Positions 34,901 through 43,491 of a stretch of 64,000 nucleotides of DNA are shown here, piece after piece. The stretch spans positions 124,001-188,000 of the forward strand of contig NZ_AUIE01000001.1 of the NCBI RefSeq assembly GCF_000423545.1. The letters run 5' to 3'. The DNA comes from Metapseudomonas resinovorans DSM 21078 (GTDB taxonomy: Bacteria; Pseudomonadota; Gammaproteobacteria; Pseudomonadales; Pseudomonadaceae). The notes below the pieces were generated by a model. The model was not told the origin of the DNA. It was given only the letters and a program-made list of their open reading frames with translations, and made no database searches. Positions within the stretch are counted from its first letter, which is position 1. Each line of letters opens with the position of its first letter. Both the position numbers and the translations under genes were made by a program.

Positions 34901-35390
34901 GGACGAGTACGAAGTGGCGCGCCTCTACAGCGACGCTACCTTCCGCAAGCAACTGGACGCCCAGTTCCAGGGTGATTACCACCTGGAGTTCCACCTGGCG
35001 CCGTCCTGGCTGGCCAAGGCTGACCCGGTCACCGGCGAGCCGCGCAAGCGCCGCTTCGGACCCTGGATGCTCAAGGCGTTCGGCGTGCTGGCCGGGTTCA
35101 AGTTCCTTCGCGGCAGCGCGTTCGACCTCTTCGGTTACAGCGAAGAGCGCAAGCTCGAACGCCAGTTGATCGCCGAGTACGAAGCCACGGTCGACCTGCT
35201 GATCAAGGAACTGAAGCCAAGCAACTACGCAGCGGCAGTCGCCCTGGCCGAGTTGCCGGAGCAGATTCGCGGCTACGGCCCGGTCAAGGAACGCGCCCTG
35301 GCCAAGGTCCGCGAGCAAGAGAAGCAGCTGCGCACCCGCCTCACCGCCAGCGAGATCCAGGTGCTGCACCTGTTCGACCCGGCTGCCTGA
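31923..35390 (+). CDS. Indolepyruvate ferredoxin oxidoreductase, fused form
   Basis: This 1155-residue 2-oxoacid:ferredoxin oxidoreductase oxidatively decarboxylates aryl- or branched-chain 2-oxoacids to acyl-CoA. In order: a pyrimidine-binding domain (~1-400), a thiamine diphosphate domain starting at 'CSGCPHNSS' (Cys433, Cys436), a ferredoxin-like segment with Cys634, Cys637, Cys640 and Cys646 and a further 'CNKDFSCVEGFC' set, a gamma domain with 'LLPGVGGSGVTTVG' at ~720, and a long C-terminal domain. It combines archaeal IorA and IorB in one chain. An AAAAGGAG site precedes the ATG. It is likely an operon with the next two genes. Confidence 0.93.
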   Translation: MSLAEIRLDDKYRLETGHLYLTGTQALTRLPMLQKQRDKAHGLNTACFISGYRGSPLGNLDKSLWEAKSFLKENHVHFQPGVNEELAATACWGSQQTSLFPGAKYDGVFSMWYGKGPGVDRCGDVFKHGNSAGVSAHGGVLLLAGDDHGCKSSSIANQSEHAFIGASIPVLNPANVQEILDYGIIGWELSRYSGCWVALKTIAENVDSSAVVEVDPLRVDVKIPQDFVLPEDGVHIRWPDPPLAQEKRLNMYKIYAARAFARANNLNQVMLDSPTPRLGIITTGKSYLDVRQALNDLGLDEELCAKVGLRVLKVGMSWPLEPVSVHEFAQGLDEILVVEEKRSVIEDQVTGQLYNWPVDKRPRVVGEFDEEGTSLLPNLSELTPAMIARVIAKRLAPIYSSEQIESRLAFLAAKEKALAEPKHTTTRTPHFCSGCPHNSSTKLPEGSRAQGGIGCHYMTQWMDRNTDTFTQMGGEGATWIGQAPFTDTPHIFQNLGDGTYFHSGQLALRAAVAAGVNITYKILYNDAVAMTGGQPIDGELRVDQLSQQVFAEGVKRIALVSDEPEKYPTRATFAPIVTFHHRRELDAVQRELREFKGVSVLIFDQTCATEKRRRRKRGKLVDPAKRAFINPAVCEGCGDCSVKSNCLSVLPLETELGRKRQIDQNACNKDFSCVEGFCPSFVTVHGGSLRKPEAAGAKALFVALPEPRQPSLNRPWNILLPGVGGSGVTTVGALLGMAAHIEGKGCTVLDQAGLAQKFGPVITHIRIAAKQDDIYAVRIAAGETDLLLGCDLVVAASEEALAKLNDRIANAVVNSHEAATAEFTRNPDAQVPGQAMREALVEAVGEAKTHFVDATRLATRLLGDSIATNLFMLGYAYQRGLVPISADAIDKAIELNGVSVALNQQAFLWGRRAAHDLAAVEKLAKPVEVEAPRCETLEEIIQYRADHLRAYQDAAYAERYRALVERVRKADSSEDKALTRAVARYYAKLLAYKDEYEVARLYSDATFRKQLDAQFQGDYHLEFHLAPSWLAKADPVTGEPRKRRFGPWMLKAFGVLAGFKFLRGSAFDLFGYSEERKLERQLIAEYEATVDLLIKELKPSNYAAAVALAELPEQIRGYGPVKERALAKVREQEKQLRTRLTASEIQVLHLFDPAA

Positions 35391-35409
35391 ACCCACCCAC
35401 TCAAGCTCA

Positions 35410-35438
35410 CCTCCCTCTTCCGTTCGCGGAGAGGGAGG
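35410..35438. other. Hairpin between the oxidoreductase and dehydrogenase genes
   Basis: CCTCCCTCT (35410-35418) pairs with AGAGGGAGG (35430-35438). No T-run follows, so it may modulate rather than stop transcription into the dehydrogenase gene. Confidence 0.45.
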
Positions 35439-35488
35439 CGAGCACCTGTTCAATTCGCAACACGTCACCACAGAATCGAGGAACACCC

Positions 35489-36544
<1,056 letters not shown>

Positions 36545-36621
36545 CGGCTGTTCCCAGCCGGCCATCGGCGAGCGCCCCTGGCCGGCCCGTACCTCACTAC
36601 AACAACAAGACGGTATGCCCC

Positions 36622-38019
36622 ATGACTCAAGAAAGCCTCGTATCCGGCCATGCCGGTGATGCCTCCAGACCCGCCGACGCCCGTGGACAATGGTCGTCGC
36701 GCTGGGCCTTCTTCCTTGCCGCAACCGGCTCCGCCGTGGGATTGGGCAATATCTGGAAGTTCCCCTACATCACCGGTGAGAACGGCGGCGGCGCGTTCGT
36801 TCTCGTCTACCTTGGCTGCATCCTGGTGATCGGCATCCCCCTGCTGATGCTGGAAGTAATGCTGGGCCGACGCGCCCGGGCCAACCCGGAGCAGGCGATG
36901 AACCTGGCAGCTCTCGATGCCGGTGCTGGGCGCCATTGGCGACGCCTGGGCAGCATGGCGGTGCTCACCGGCTTCCTTATCCTCAGCTTCTACACCCTGG
37001 TGGCGGGCTGGGCCGTGGCCTATGTCCCGGATGCCCTGGCCGGCCGCTTCGCCGGGATCGACGGCAAGGCCAGCGAGGCCCTTTTCAACGGTCTGCTGGC
37101 CAACCCGCTCAAGCTCCTGGCCTATGGCAGTGCTGTGCTCCTGGCCACCCTGTTGATCGTCGCCCTGGGTGTGCAGAAAGGGCTGGAGCGCTCGCTGCGC
37201 TTCCTCATGCCGGGGCTGTTCCTGCTCCTGCTGGTGCTGGTGGGCTACGCCGCCACTACCGAGCACTTCGGCACTGCCGTCCACTTCCTCTTCGATTTCG
37301 ACTTCAGCAAGCTCACCGGCCAAAGCGTACTCATCGCCCTGGGCCATTCCTTCTTCACCCTCAGCCTCGCCAGCGGCGCCATGATGGTCTATGGCTCCTA
37401 CCTGCCCGCCGGCACGTCCATTGCCCGCACCTCGATCATGGTGGCCATCGCCGACACCAGCGTCGCCCTGCTGGCGGGTCTGGCGATCTTCCCGCTGGTG
37501 TTCGCCAACGGCCTGGAGCCTGGCTCCGGCCCGGGGCTGATCTTCGTCACCCTGCCCATCGCCTTTGGCCAGATGCCCTTGGGCAGCCTGGTAGGCGGGC
37601 TGTTCTTCGTGATGCTGGCGATCGCCGCCCTGACCTCCGCCATCTCCCTCAGTGAACCCACCATTGCCTGGCTCACCGAGCGCTTCGGCATCGGAAGGGT
37701 CAAGGCGGTGCTGCTGAGCGGCCTCGGTCTGTGGGTGCTGGGGCTGGGCTCGGTGTTCTCCTTCAACCTTGGCGCCGAGTACACCCTGTTCGGCAAGACT
37801 TTCTTCGACGCCCTGGACTACCTCACCGCCAACCTGCTGATGCCTGTCGGTGGCCTGCTGACCGTGCTGTTCTGCGGCTGGGTGCTGGGCCGTGCCAAGG
37901 TGGAGGAGGGCGTGGGCATCGCCAGCCCGGCGCTGTTCCGTCTCTGGTGGCAAATGCTGTGCTACGTCACGCCGCTATGCATTCTCGTGGTCTTCCTCCA
38001 CAGCCTGGGCCTGTTCTGA
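36622..38019 (+). CDS. Neurotransmitter:sodium symporter family amino-acid transporter
   Basis: This 465-residue sodium-dependent symporter of the SNF/NSS (LeuT-like) family has about 11-12 helices. 'ATGSAVGLGNIWKFPYITGE' in helix 1 is the family signature that forms the sodium and substrate sites. Bacterial members carry leucine, tryptophan, tyrosine or similar amino acids. It lies 77 bases after the dehydrogenase gene and likely supplies its substrate. Confidence 0.93.
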   Translation: MTQESLVSGHAGDASRPADARGQWSSRWAFFLAATGSAVGLGNIWKFPYITGENGGGAFVLVYLGCILVIGIPLLMLEVMLGRRARANPEQAMNLAALDAGAGRHWRRLGSMAVLTGFLILSFYTLVAGWAVAYVPDALAGRFAGIDGKASEALFNGLLANPLKLLAYGSAVLLATLLIVALGVQKGLERSLRFLMPGLFLLLLVLVGYAATTEHFGTAVHFLFDFDFSKLTGQSVLIALGHSFFTLSLASGAMMVYGSYLPAGTSIARTSIMVAIADTSVALLAGLAIFPLVFANGLEPGSGPGLIFVTLPIAFGQMPLGSLVGGLFFVMLAIAALTSAISLSEPTIAWLTERFGIGRVKAVLLSGLGLWVLGLGSVFSFNLGAEYTLFGKTFFDALDYLTANLLMPVGGLLTVLFCGWVLGRAKVEEGVGIASPALFRLWWQMLCYVTPLCILVVFLHSLGLF

Positions 38020-38034
38020 GCCCGTCGGGATGGC

Positions 38035-38063
38035 ATGACAAACGCCGCGAACGTCGTTAACAT
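38035..38063 (+). promoter_or_regulatory. Possible promoter of tRNA-Arg(CCT)
   Basis: ATGACA (38035-38040) and TAACAT (38058-38063) are 17 bases apart, about 40 bases before the tRNA. The match is moderate. Confidence 0.35.
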
Positions 38064-38105
38064 GCCGCCCGTCCTCACGACCTCGCCACCCGGCGGGGTC
38101 GCCGC

Positions 38106-38182
38106 GTCCCAGTAGCTCAATTGGATAGAGCATCCCCCTCCTAAGGGGAAGGTTGGTGGTTCGAACCCACTCTGGGACGCCA
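38106..38182 (+). tRNA. tRNA-Arg (anticodon CCT)
   Basis: This 77-base tRNA has acceptor GTCCCAG/CTGGGAC, anticodon loop CTCCTAA (anticodon CCT, reading AGG), T-arm GGTGGTTCGAACCCACT and encoded CCA. It is a single-copy gene here. Such tRNAs are common integration sites, but no integrase or attachment repeat is seen beside it. Confidence 0.96.
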
Positions 38183-38216
38183 TTTCCTCGCCGCTCCGGC
38201 CACCGCTTCCTGTCGT

Positions 38217-39038
38217 TCAACCCTGTGCCAGTAGCCATTCCCGCGGACTCGCCCCGGTCTTGCGGCGGAACGCCCGTGCCAGCGCTGAAGGGCTTTCGTA
38301 GCCCACGGCGTCCGCCACATGGGGAATGGGCCGGCCATCGCGGAGCAGCTTCTGCGCCAGGCCCACGCGCCAGTGCACGAGGTAGTCGGCCGGGGTCTGG
38401 CCGGTGACCTCGCGGAAGTGCGCGGCGAAGGCAGCGCGGGACATGTTGGCCGCGCTGGCCAGCTCGGCCACGGTCCAGGGGTGCTTCGGGTCTTCGTGCA
38501 TCAGGTTCAGGGCCCTGGACAGGCGCGGGTCGGCCAGGCCCGCCAGCATGCCGGTGGCGAGGCCGCTGTGGGCCAGCAGGTGGCGCAGCAACTGGATCAC
38601 CAGTAACTCGAACAGGCGATCCATCACCGCGCGGCGACCGCATTCCTCGCCGAATGCCTCGGCGAACAGCCAGTCCAGGTTGCCCGCCAGCAGCGGCAAG
38701 TCTTTCAGCGGCAGCACCAGATAGTCGGGCAGGGCGCCCGCCAGCGGATTGCCCGAGGCACCGCCGAAGGCCAGGGTGGCGCACACCAGTCGGGTGCCGT
38801 CGCGCTCGGCGGACTCCAGGCGATGTGCGTAGGGCCGGGGAAAGAAGGCCAGGGTGGGCTCCTCCAGTTTCCAATGACTGCCATCCGCCATGTGCAGGTC
38901 CGCCCGGCCCCCCTGGAGCAGGTGGACGTGGCCGCTTTGACCTTCCCGGCCGAAGGCTTCCAGGCCGCAGAAAACGCCACTGAAGAAGGTGCCGGCCTGG
39001 ACGCCGAAGTGCCCCAGCAGGACGGAAAGACGGTCCAT
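38217..39038 (-). CDS. AraC-family regulator with cupin sensor
   Basis: A 273-residue regulator with an N-terminal cupin-type domain (about 1-160, 'GHVHLLQGGRADLHM') and C-terminal AraC helix-turn-helix pair ('WTVAELASAANMSRAAFAAH', 'PIPHVADAVGYESPSALARA'). The start ATG follows AGGAGT on the minus strand. It is divergent from the AhpD-like/glutaredoxin genes across 137 bases and so probably controls them. The ligand is unknown. Confidence 0.9.
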   Translation of the reverse strand: MDRLSVLLGHFGVQAGTFFSGVFCGLEAFGREGQSGHVHLLQGGRADLHMADGSHWKLEEPTLAFFPRPYAHRLESAERDGTRLVCATLAFGGASGNPLAGALPDYLVLPLKDLPLLAGNLDWLFAEAFGEECGRRAVMDRLFELLVIQLLRHLLAHSGLATGMLAGLADPRLSRALNLMHEDPKHPWTVAELASAANMSRAAFAAHFREVTGQTPADYLVHWRVGLAQKLLRDGRPIPHVADAVGYESPSALARAFRRKTGASPREWLLAQG

Positions 39039-39175
39039 GGTCGGACTCCTGTCAAAAAACTAAAGTCTGGACGATTGGTTGCAAACTGGCGAGTTCCTGC
39101 GTCCAAAGAGGCTGGGCAGGCCCCTAGGATGGACGCCGTATCCAACAGGTATACCCATTCACAGGAGAGTCCGTC

Positions 39176-39691
39176 ATGCCCCGTATCGCCATTGCCACCA
39201 CCGAAGAAGTCTCCACCGCTGCCCGTCCGCTGCTGGACGGCGTGCAGAAAATGATCGGGTTCGTCCCCAACCTGTTCCAGACCCTGGCCCACGCACCCTC
39301 CGTGCTGTCCGGCTACCTGCAGCTTTCCCAGACGCTGTCCCGGGGCACCCTGGGTGCCCGGGAGCGGGAGCAGATCGCCCTGGCGGTTTCCGAACTCAAC
39401 GGCTGCGACTACTGCCTGGCCGCTCACGGCTACTTCAGTGCCAAGGCCGGCCTTTCCGACAGCGAGATCCAGGCTGCGCGGGCCGGTGAGCTGGACGCCC
39501 TGACCCGTGTCGCCCGCCAGGTGGCCGAGAATCGTGGCGCCCTGGACGACGCCCAACTGGCGACTGCCCGTGCCGCCGGGATCTCCGACGCCAAGCTGAT
39601 CGAGGTGGTGGCCCAGGTCGCGCTGATGACCTTGACCAACTACCTCAACAACCTCGCCCACACCGACGTGGACTTCCCGCCGGCCCCGTGA
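39176..39691 (+). CDS. Carboxymuconolactone decarboxylase / AhpD-like protein
   Basis: A 171-residue helical protein with the AhpD core 'SELNGCDYCLAAHG': Glu73, Cys77, Cys80 and His84 form the proton relay and redox-active pair that reduces peroxides or regenerates a peroxidase. Members of this family are often paired with AraC regulators. It is followed 49 bases later by a glutaredoxin, which supports a thiol-redox role rather than a true decarboxylase. AGGAGAG precedes the ATG. Confidence 0.88.
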   Translation: MPRIAIATTEEVSTAARPLLDGVQKMIGFVPNLFQTLAHAPSVLSGYLQLSQTLSRGTLGAREREQIALAVSELNGCDYCLAAHGYFSAKAGLSDSEIQAARAGELDALTRVARQVAENRGALDDAQLATARAAGISDAKLIEVVAQVALMTLTNYLNNLAHTDVDFPPAP

Positions 39692-39740
39692 CCTTCTACC
39701 TACGCGGGCAGGTGACTGCCCGCTCGCCAGGAGCTTCGCC

Positions 39741-40001
39741 ATGAACGATGTGATCCTCTACACCACCCGCACCTGCCTCTACTGCGTCGCCGCCAAATCC
39801 CTGCTGCAGCGCAAGGGTGTGCTGGCCACCGAGGTGGATGTCCAGCTCGACCCGGAGCGCTTCCGGGAAATGCTCGAGCGCAGCGGCGGACGTCGCAGCG
39901 TGCCGCAGATCTTCATCGGTTCGCGCCACGTCGGGGGCTTCGACGACCTGGCGGCGCTGGAGCGGCAAGGGCAGCTCGATCCTTTGCTGGGACGTGACTG
40001 A
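39741..40001 (+). CDS. Glutaredoxin
   Basis: An 86-residue GrxC-type protein with active site 'CLYC' (Cys12, Cys15), the cis-proline in 'RSVPQIFIG', and 'HVGGFDDLAALERQGQL' for glutathione binding. It reduces disulfides with glutathione in the cytoplasm. It is likely co-transcribed with the AhpD-like gene and could supply its electrons. It ends seven bases before the stop of the converging TonB receptor gene. Confidence 0.93.
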   Translation: MNDVILYTTRTCLYCVAAKSLLQRKGVLATEVDVQLDPERFREMLERSGGRRSVPQIFIGSRHVGGFDDLAALERQGQLDPLLGRD

Positions 40002-40008
40002 TGCGGCT

Positions 40009-42099
40009 TCAGTCGAAGGCGTACTCCAGCGCCAGGCCGGCGTACCAGCTGCGCCCGGCCCCCGCCTCGTAGTAGCGCTGGTTGCCCTCGCCAATGATCA
40101 CCGAGCCGACGTAGTCGCGGTCGAAGAGGTTGTCGAGCCGCAGGGTCTGGCTGAAGGTCCAGGAGCGCTGGCGCTGCTCCAGGCGCAGGTAAGCGTTGGC
40201 CAGGGCGAAGCCCGGCGCGGCGCGGGCCCGGGCGCTGTCCTCCACCTCCAGGCTGCTGCGCCACTGGCCCTCCAGGCCGGCGTCCAGGCCGCTGCGGGGC
40301 GACCAGGCCAGGGTGGCGAAAAGGGTGTGTTCGGCGATGCCGGGCATGCGCTTGCCCGACGGGATGGTTTGCCCGGCGCTGCTGAAGGACTCCGTGTAGC
40401 GGGCGTCCAGCCAGGTGTAGGCCAGCTCGAGGCGCCAGTCCTGGTGCAGCGGTTGCTCCAGGCCCAGCTCCAGGCCTCGGCGGCGGGTCTCGGCGGCGTT
40501 CTGGTAGCGGGTGCGTCCGCCCAGGGACGCGGCCACCACCAGTTCGTCTTCGGTGCGGATCTCGAACAGCGCCAGCTCCAGTCGTCCGTCGCGCGGCAGC
40601 AGGGCCTTGAGTCCGACTTCCAACTGACGGCTGCTGGCGGGTTGCAGGCCGAAGCCGAACCCGCCATCGGCGCCGGAATAGGACAACTCGTTGAGCGTCG
40701 GCGTCTCGAAGCCCCGTGCCCAGCTGGCGTACAAGTTCAGGTCCGGCGTCAGGGCGTAGGTCAGGCCAAGGCTGGGCGTTGTCTCGCGATAGGTGACGCG
40801 GCCGCTGTCGTCACCATTGGCCAGGTAGCGGTCGTCTACTTCGAACGCCACCTCGTTGTGCCGCAGGCCCGCCAGCACCCGGAAATCGCCGCGTTCCCAA
40901 GAGAGCTGCACGTAGGGCGAGGCGCTGGTTACCTCGTCGCGCTCATCACGGCGCAGCGCCCCCTTTACCCCCAGGCTGTCGCCGATGAAGTTCTCGTAGC
41001 CCTGGCGATCGTCGCTGGACTGGTCGTAGTCGACGCCCGCGGTGGCGGTGAAACGTCCCAGGTCGGTGTCGAAGGGCTGGATCCAGCGGCTGCCGATGCC
41101 CTGGTAGTCGCGTTGGAAGTCGATCACTCCACCGGAATGCCGGGGGTTGGCCTGTACCGCCACCGGGATGGATTGGAACTGGATCACCCGCCGGGTGCCG
41201 CTGTAGAGCGTCGTCTGCCAACTGGCCTCACCGAAGCGGCGTTCCAGATTGAGGCCGCCCTGGCGCTGGTCCACCGTCTTGCGGGTGTTGAACAGCAGGG
41301 TGTTGGCCGACACCGAACGCGGGTCCTGGCGATAGGCCTGCCAGCTCAGTCCTTGCGGGTCCTGGGTGCCGTTCTGATCAAGGTCGCTATAGATCAGCGC
41401 CAAGCGCGTATCGGCGTCGGGGCGCAGGGTGAGTTTGGCGAATGTCTTGTCGATCAGCGCGGCGCTGTGGTCACGGTAGCCGTCGGTTTCGAAGTGAGAG
41501 CGGTTGACCAGGTAACCGACACGGCCGTCACCACCTTCCAGGGTCAGCCTTTCCCGCTGGGTCCCCCAGCTCCCCAGGGTGGTACCACCGGACAGGCGCG
41601 GCGGATCTTCGCCGTCGCGGGAGAACAGTTGCACCACACCGCCGGAATTGCTGCCGTAGGTGGTCGCGAAGGGTCCGCGCAACACCTCGATATGGTCCAG
41701 CACGTCCAGGTCGAAGCTGGAGGCCTGGCCCTGGCCGTCCGGAGTCGTCGCGGGAATACCGTCGCTGAGTAACTTGATGCCGCGCACACCGAAGGCTGAC
41801 CGGGCGCCGAAGCCGCGGGAGGAGAGTTGCGGCTCCTGGGCGTCGTTCTGGCGGTTCTGGATGGCCAGGCCGGGCACGCCGGAGAGCTGCTCGGAAAGGT
41901 TGATGCCGGGTTGCGCCCGTTGCACCGGGTCGACCCTGTCCACCGAGAACGGCAGGTCGAAGGCCGGTGCCCGGTAACGGCTGCCGCTGATCACCAGCGC
42001 GGGGGCTTCCAGCGGTTGTGGATCGGCCGCACTCAACTGCTCGCCACCCAGCAGGCAGAGGAGGGCGGTGTAGCGGGAAACGGTCACAGCATCGGCCAT
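40009..42099 (-). CDS. TonB-dependent outer-membrane receptor, ligand unknown
   Basis: A receptor of about 696 residues, with a short signal peptide (cleaved near 'EQLSA'), a plug with 'LSSRGFGARSAFGVRGIKLL' and 'LDHIEVLRGPFATTYGSNSG', and a beta-barrel of the size typical for siderophore receptors. ATG 42099 is chosen for the signal peptide; an in-frame GTG at 42160-42162 would add 21 charged residues ahead of it. No sigma/anti-sigma pair or siderophore gene is adjacent, and I see no clear Fur box. Iron-siderophore uptake is the default guess. Confidence 0.87.
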   Translation of the reverse strand: MADAVTVSRYTALLCLLGGEQLSAADPQPLEAPALVISGSRYRAPAFDLPFSVDRVDPVQRAQPGINLSEQLSGVPGLAIQNRQNDAQEPQLSSRGFGARSAFGVRGIKLLSDGIPATTPDGQGQASSFDLDVLDHIEVLRGPFATTYGSNSGGVVQLFSRDGEDPPRLSGGTTLGSWGTQRERLTLEGGDGRVGYLVNRSHFETDGYRDHSAALIDKTFAKLTLRPDADTRLALIYSDLDQNGTQDPQGLSWQAYRQDPRSVSANTLLFNTRKTVDQRQGGLNLERRFGEASWQTTLYSGTRRVIQFQSIPVAVQANPRHSGGVIDFQRDYQGIGSRWIQPFDTDLGRFTATAGVDYDQSSDDRQGYENFIGDSLGVKGALRRDERDEVTSASPYVQLSWERGDFRVLAGLRHNEVAFEVDDRYLANGDDSGRVTYRETTPSLGLTYALTPDLNLYASWARGFETPTLNELSYSGADGGFGFGLQPASSRQLEVGLKALLPRDGRLELALFEIRTEDELVVAASLGGRTRYQNAAETRRRGLELGLEQPLHQDWRLELAYTWLDARYTESFSSAGQTIPSGKRMPGIAEHTLFATLAWSPRSGLDAGLEGQWRSSLEVEDSARARAAPGFALANAYLRLEQRQRSWTFSQTLRLDNLFDRDYVGSVIIGEGNQRYYEAGAGRSWYAGLALEYAFD

Positions 42100-42318
42100 G
42101 GCGGGTGTCGTTTTGATAGCTTTTGACAGTCTTTTATCTTTCCTGAAGGTAGCATCGCGCACAGGCTGTAGGTTCCACCGGCAGGTCTGTGTCTTGCTTC
42201 GCCAATGAACTCAGTCCTGTTGGGCCCTGGCAGACGGAGCCCGGCACAGTCGAGTAACGGTGGTTTGCCGGGCCGCGCTTCGCTTGACGCCAACCCTCGG
42301 GGGACTTCGTCCTCCTCT

Positions 42319-42340
42319 GCGAATGAATTCGCCCCCACAG
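42319..42340 (+). repeat. Short GCGAATGAATTCGCCCCC repeat, copy 2
   Basis: This 22-base unit is identical to 55549-55570 and similar to the reverse complement of 13105-13126. GCGAAT-GA-ATTCGC is self-complementary. It is between the receptor gene and the LysR gene. Confidence 0.65.
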
Positions 42341-42405
42341 CTATCGGAGCTGTCCTGGTGTACGGCTAGAATGCCCGGACTTCCCAGCTCCGAGGTTCCA
42401 TCGCC

Positions 42406-43266
42406 ATGCTCAGCGCTGAGCTCAAGGCCTTCTACATGGTCGCCCGCCTGGGCAGCATCACCCAGGCGGCGAAGAAGCTCGGCCTCAGCCAGCCCACGGT
42501 GACCACCCAGATCCGCAACCTGGAAAGCCAGTACGGCGTCGAGTTGTTCCACCGGGGCGGCCGCCGCCTGACGGTGAGCGAGGAGGGCGCGCGGTTGCTG
42601 CCCATGGTCAAGGTGCTGCTGCAGCAGGAGGCCGATATCGAGTTCTTTCTGCGTAACTGCGGGCAGATTCAGGGCACGCTGCGCATCGGCGCCACCGCGC
42701 CTTACTACATCCTCGATCTGGTGCGGGTCTTCCGTACCCGCTTTGCGCAGACGGATGTCTCCCTGGAGATCGGCAACTCCCAGCAGGTGATCGAATCCCT
42801 GGAGGAATACCGCGTCGACCTCGCTGCCTCCTCGCAGAAACTGGACGATGCCCGCCTGACCCGCATCGTCCTCGGCAGCGACCCGCTGGTGCTCGCGGTG
42901 CACCGTGAACACCCCCTGGCGCGGCGCAAGTCCGTCAGCCTGGACGATCTCAAGGGCCACTGCCTGCTGATGCGCGAATCCGGCTCCACCACGCGCCAGC
43001 TCACCGAAGACATGCTCAAGGAGGCCGGCATCTCCATCGGCCCGCTGCTGGAGATCGGCAGCCGCGAATCCATTCGCGAAGCGGTGATCCGCAACCTCGG
43101 TATCAGCATCATCGCGCGCCACGAAGTGCCGGATAACCCCGAGCTGCGGGTGATCGAACTCAAGGGCGCGCCGCACATCGACGAATACCTCTACTGCCTC
43201 AAGGAACGTCGCCAGGCGCGCTTGCCGGCGGCCTTCCTGGCCCTGGCCCGCGAAGTCTCGGAGTAG
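42406..43266 (+). CDS. LysR-family regulator of aminoethylphosphonate genes
   Basis: A 286-residue LysR regulator with N-terminal helix-turn-helix 'GSITQAAKKLGLSQPTVTTQ' and an effector domain starting at about 90. It matches the clade found with 2-aminoethylphosphonate genes (the set modelled as phn_lysR), as judged by the neighbouring transporter and FAD oxidoreductase. It is in the same orientation as, and 225 bases before, the ATPase gene. Palindromes in that gap may be its operators. Confidence 0.88.
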   Translation: MLSAELKAFYMVARLGSITQAAKKLGLSQPTVTTQIRNLESQYGVELFHRGGRRLTVSEEGARLLPMVKVLLQQEADIEFFLRNCGQIQGTLRIGATAPYYILDLVRVFRTRFAQTDVSLEIGNSQQVIESLEEYRVDLAASSQKLDDARLTRIVLGSDPLVLAVHREHPLARRKSVSLDDLKGHCLLMRESGSTTRQLTEDMLKEAGISIGPLLEIGSRESIREAVIRNLGISIIARHEVPDNPELRVIELKGAPHIDEYLYCLKERRQARLPAAFLALAREVSE

Positions 43267-43314
43267 GGGATCACACTTCATCGATCCACCGTCGGCATCC
43301 GCCCGGGCGCCGCT

Positions 43315-43340
43315 GGTGGACATGAAGAGCGATGTCCACC
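43315..43340. promoter_or_regulatory. Palindrome after the LysR gene
   Basis: GGTGGACAT (43315-43323) and ATGTCCACC (43332-43340) are perfect inverted repeats with an eight-base spacer. It may be a LysR operator or a weak terminator; no T-run follows. Confidence 0.45.
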
Positions 43341-43451
43341 GTGCTCGACGCCCACCCGCCTATACCAAATCCACCAATGCCACTATCGGCGTACTTTGCC
43401 TAACCGCCATCTAGCCTTCGCAATCCCTCCCTAGCATCAACCTCGTCGAGA

Positions 43452-43467
43452 CATGCACCTGTGCATG
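43452..43467. promoter_or_regulatory. Palindrome just before the ATPase gene
   Basis: CATGCAC-CT-GTGCATG is a perfect inverted repeat 25 bases before the ATG of the transporter ATPase. This is a good position for a repressor or activator site near the promoter or in the leader. Confidence 0.45.
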
Positions 43468-43491
43468 CCAACCGCTTAACGAGGTACCGCC

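Noticed and set aside
31815-35486. A 1223-codon open frame on the minus strand opposite the oxidoreductase gene.
   Set aside because: It mirrors a strongly supported plus-strand gene in high-GC DNA, shows no family motif and has biased, low-complexity composition. It is a shadow frame.
37975-38874. A 299-codon minus-strand frame crossing tRNA-Arg(CCT).
   Set aside because: It runs through a tRNA gene and overlaps the AraC gene in another frame; coding is not credible.
39817-41772. A 651-codon plus-strand open frame opposite the second TonB receptor.
   Set aside because: It starts inside the glutaredoxin gene, runs antisense to a receptor with clear plug and barrel motifs, and lacks family features.
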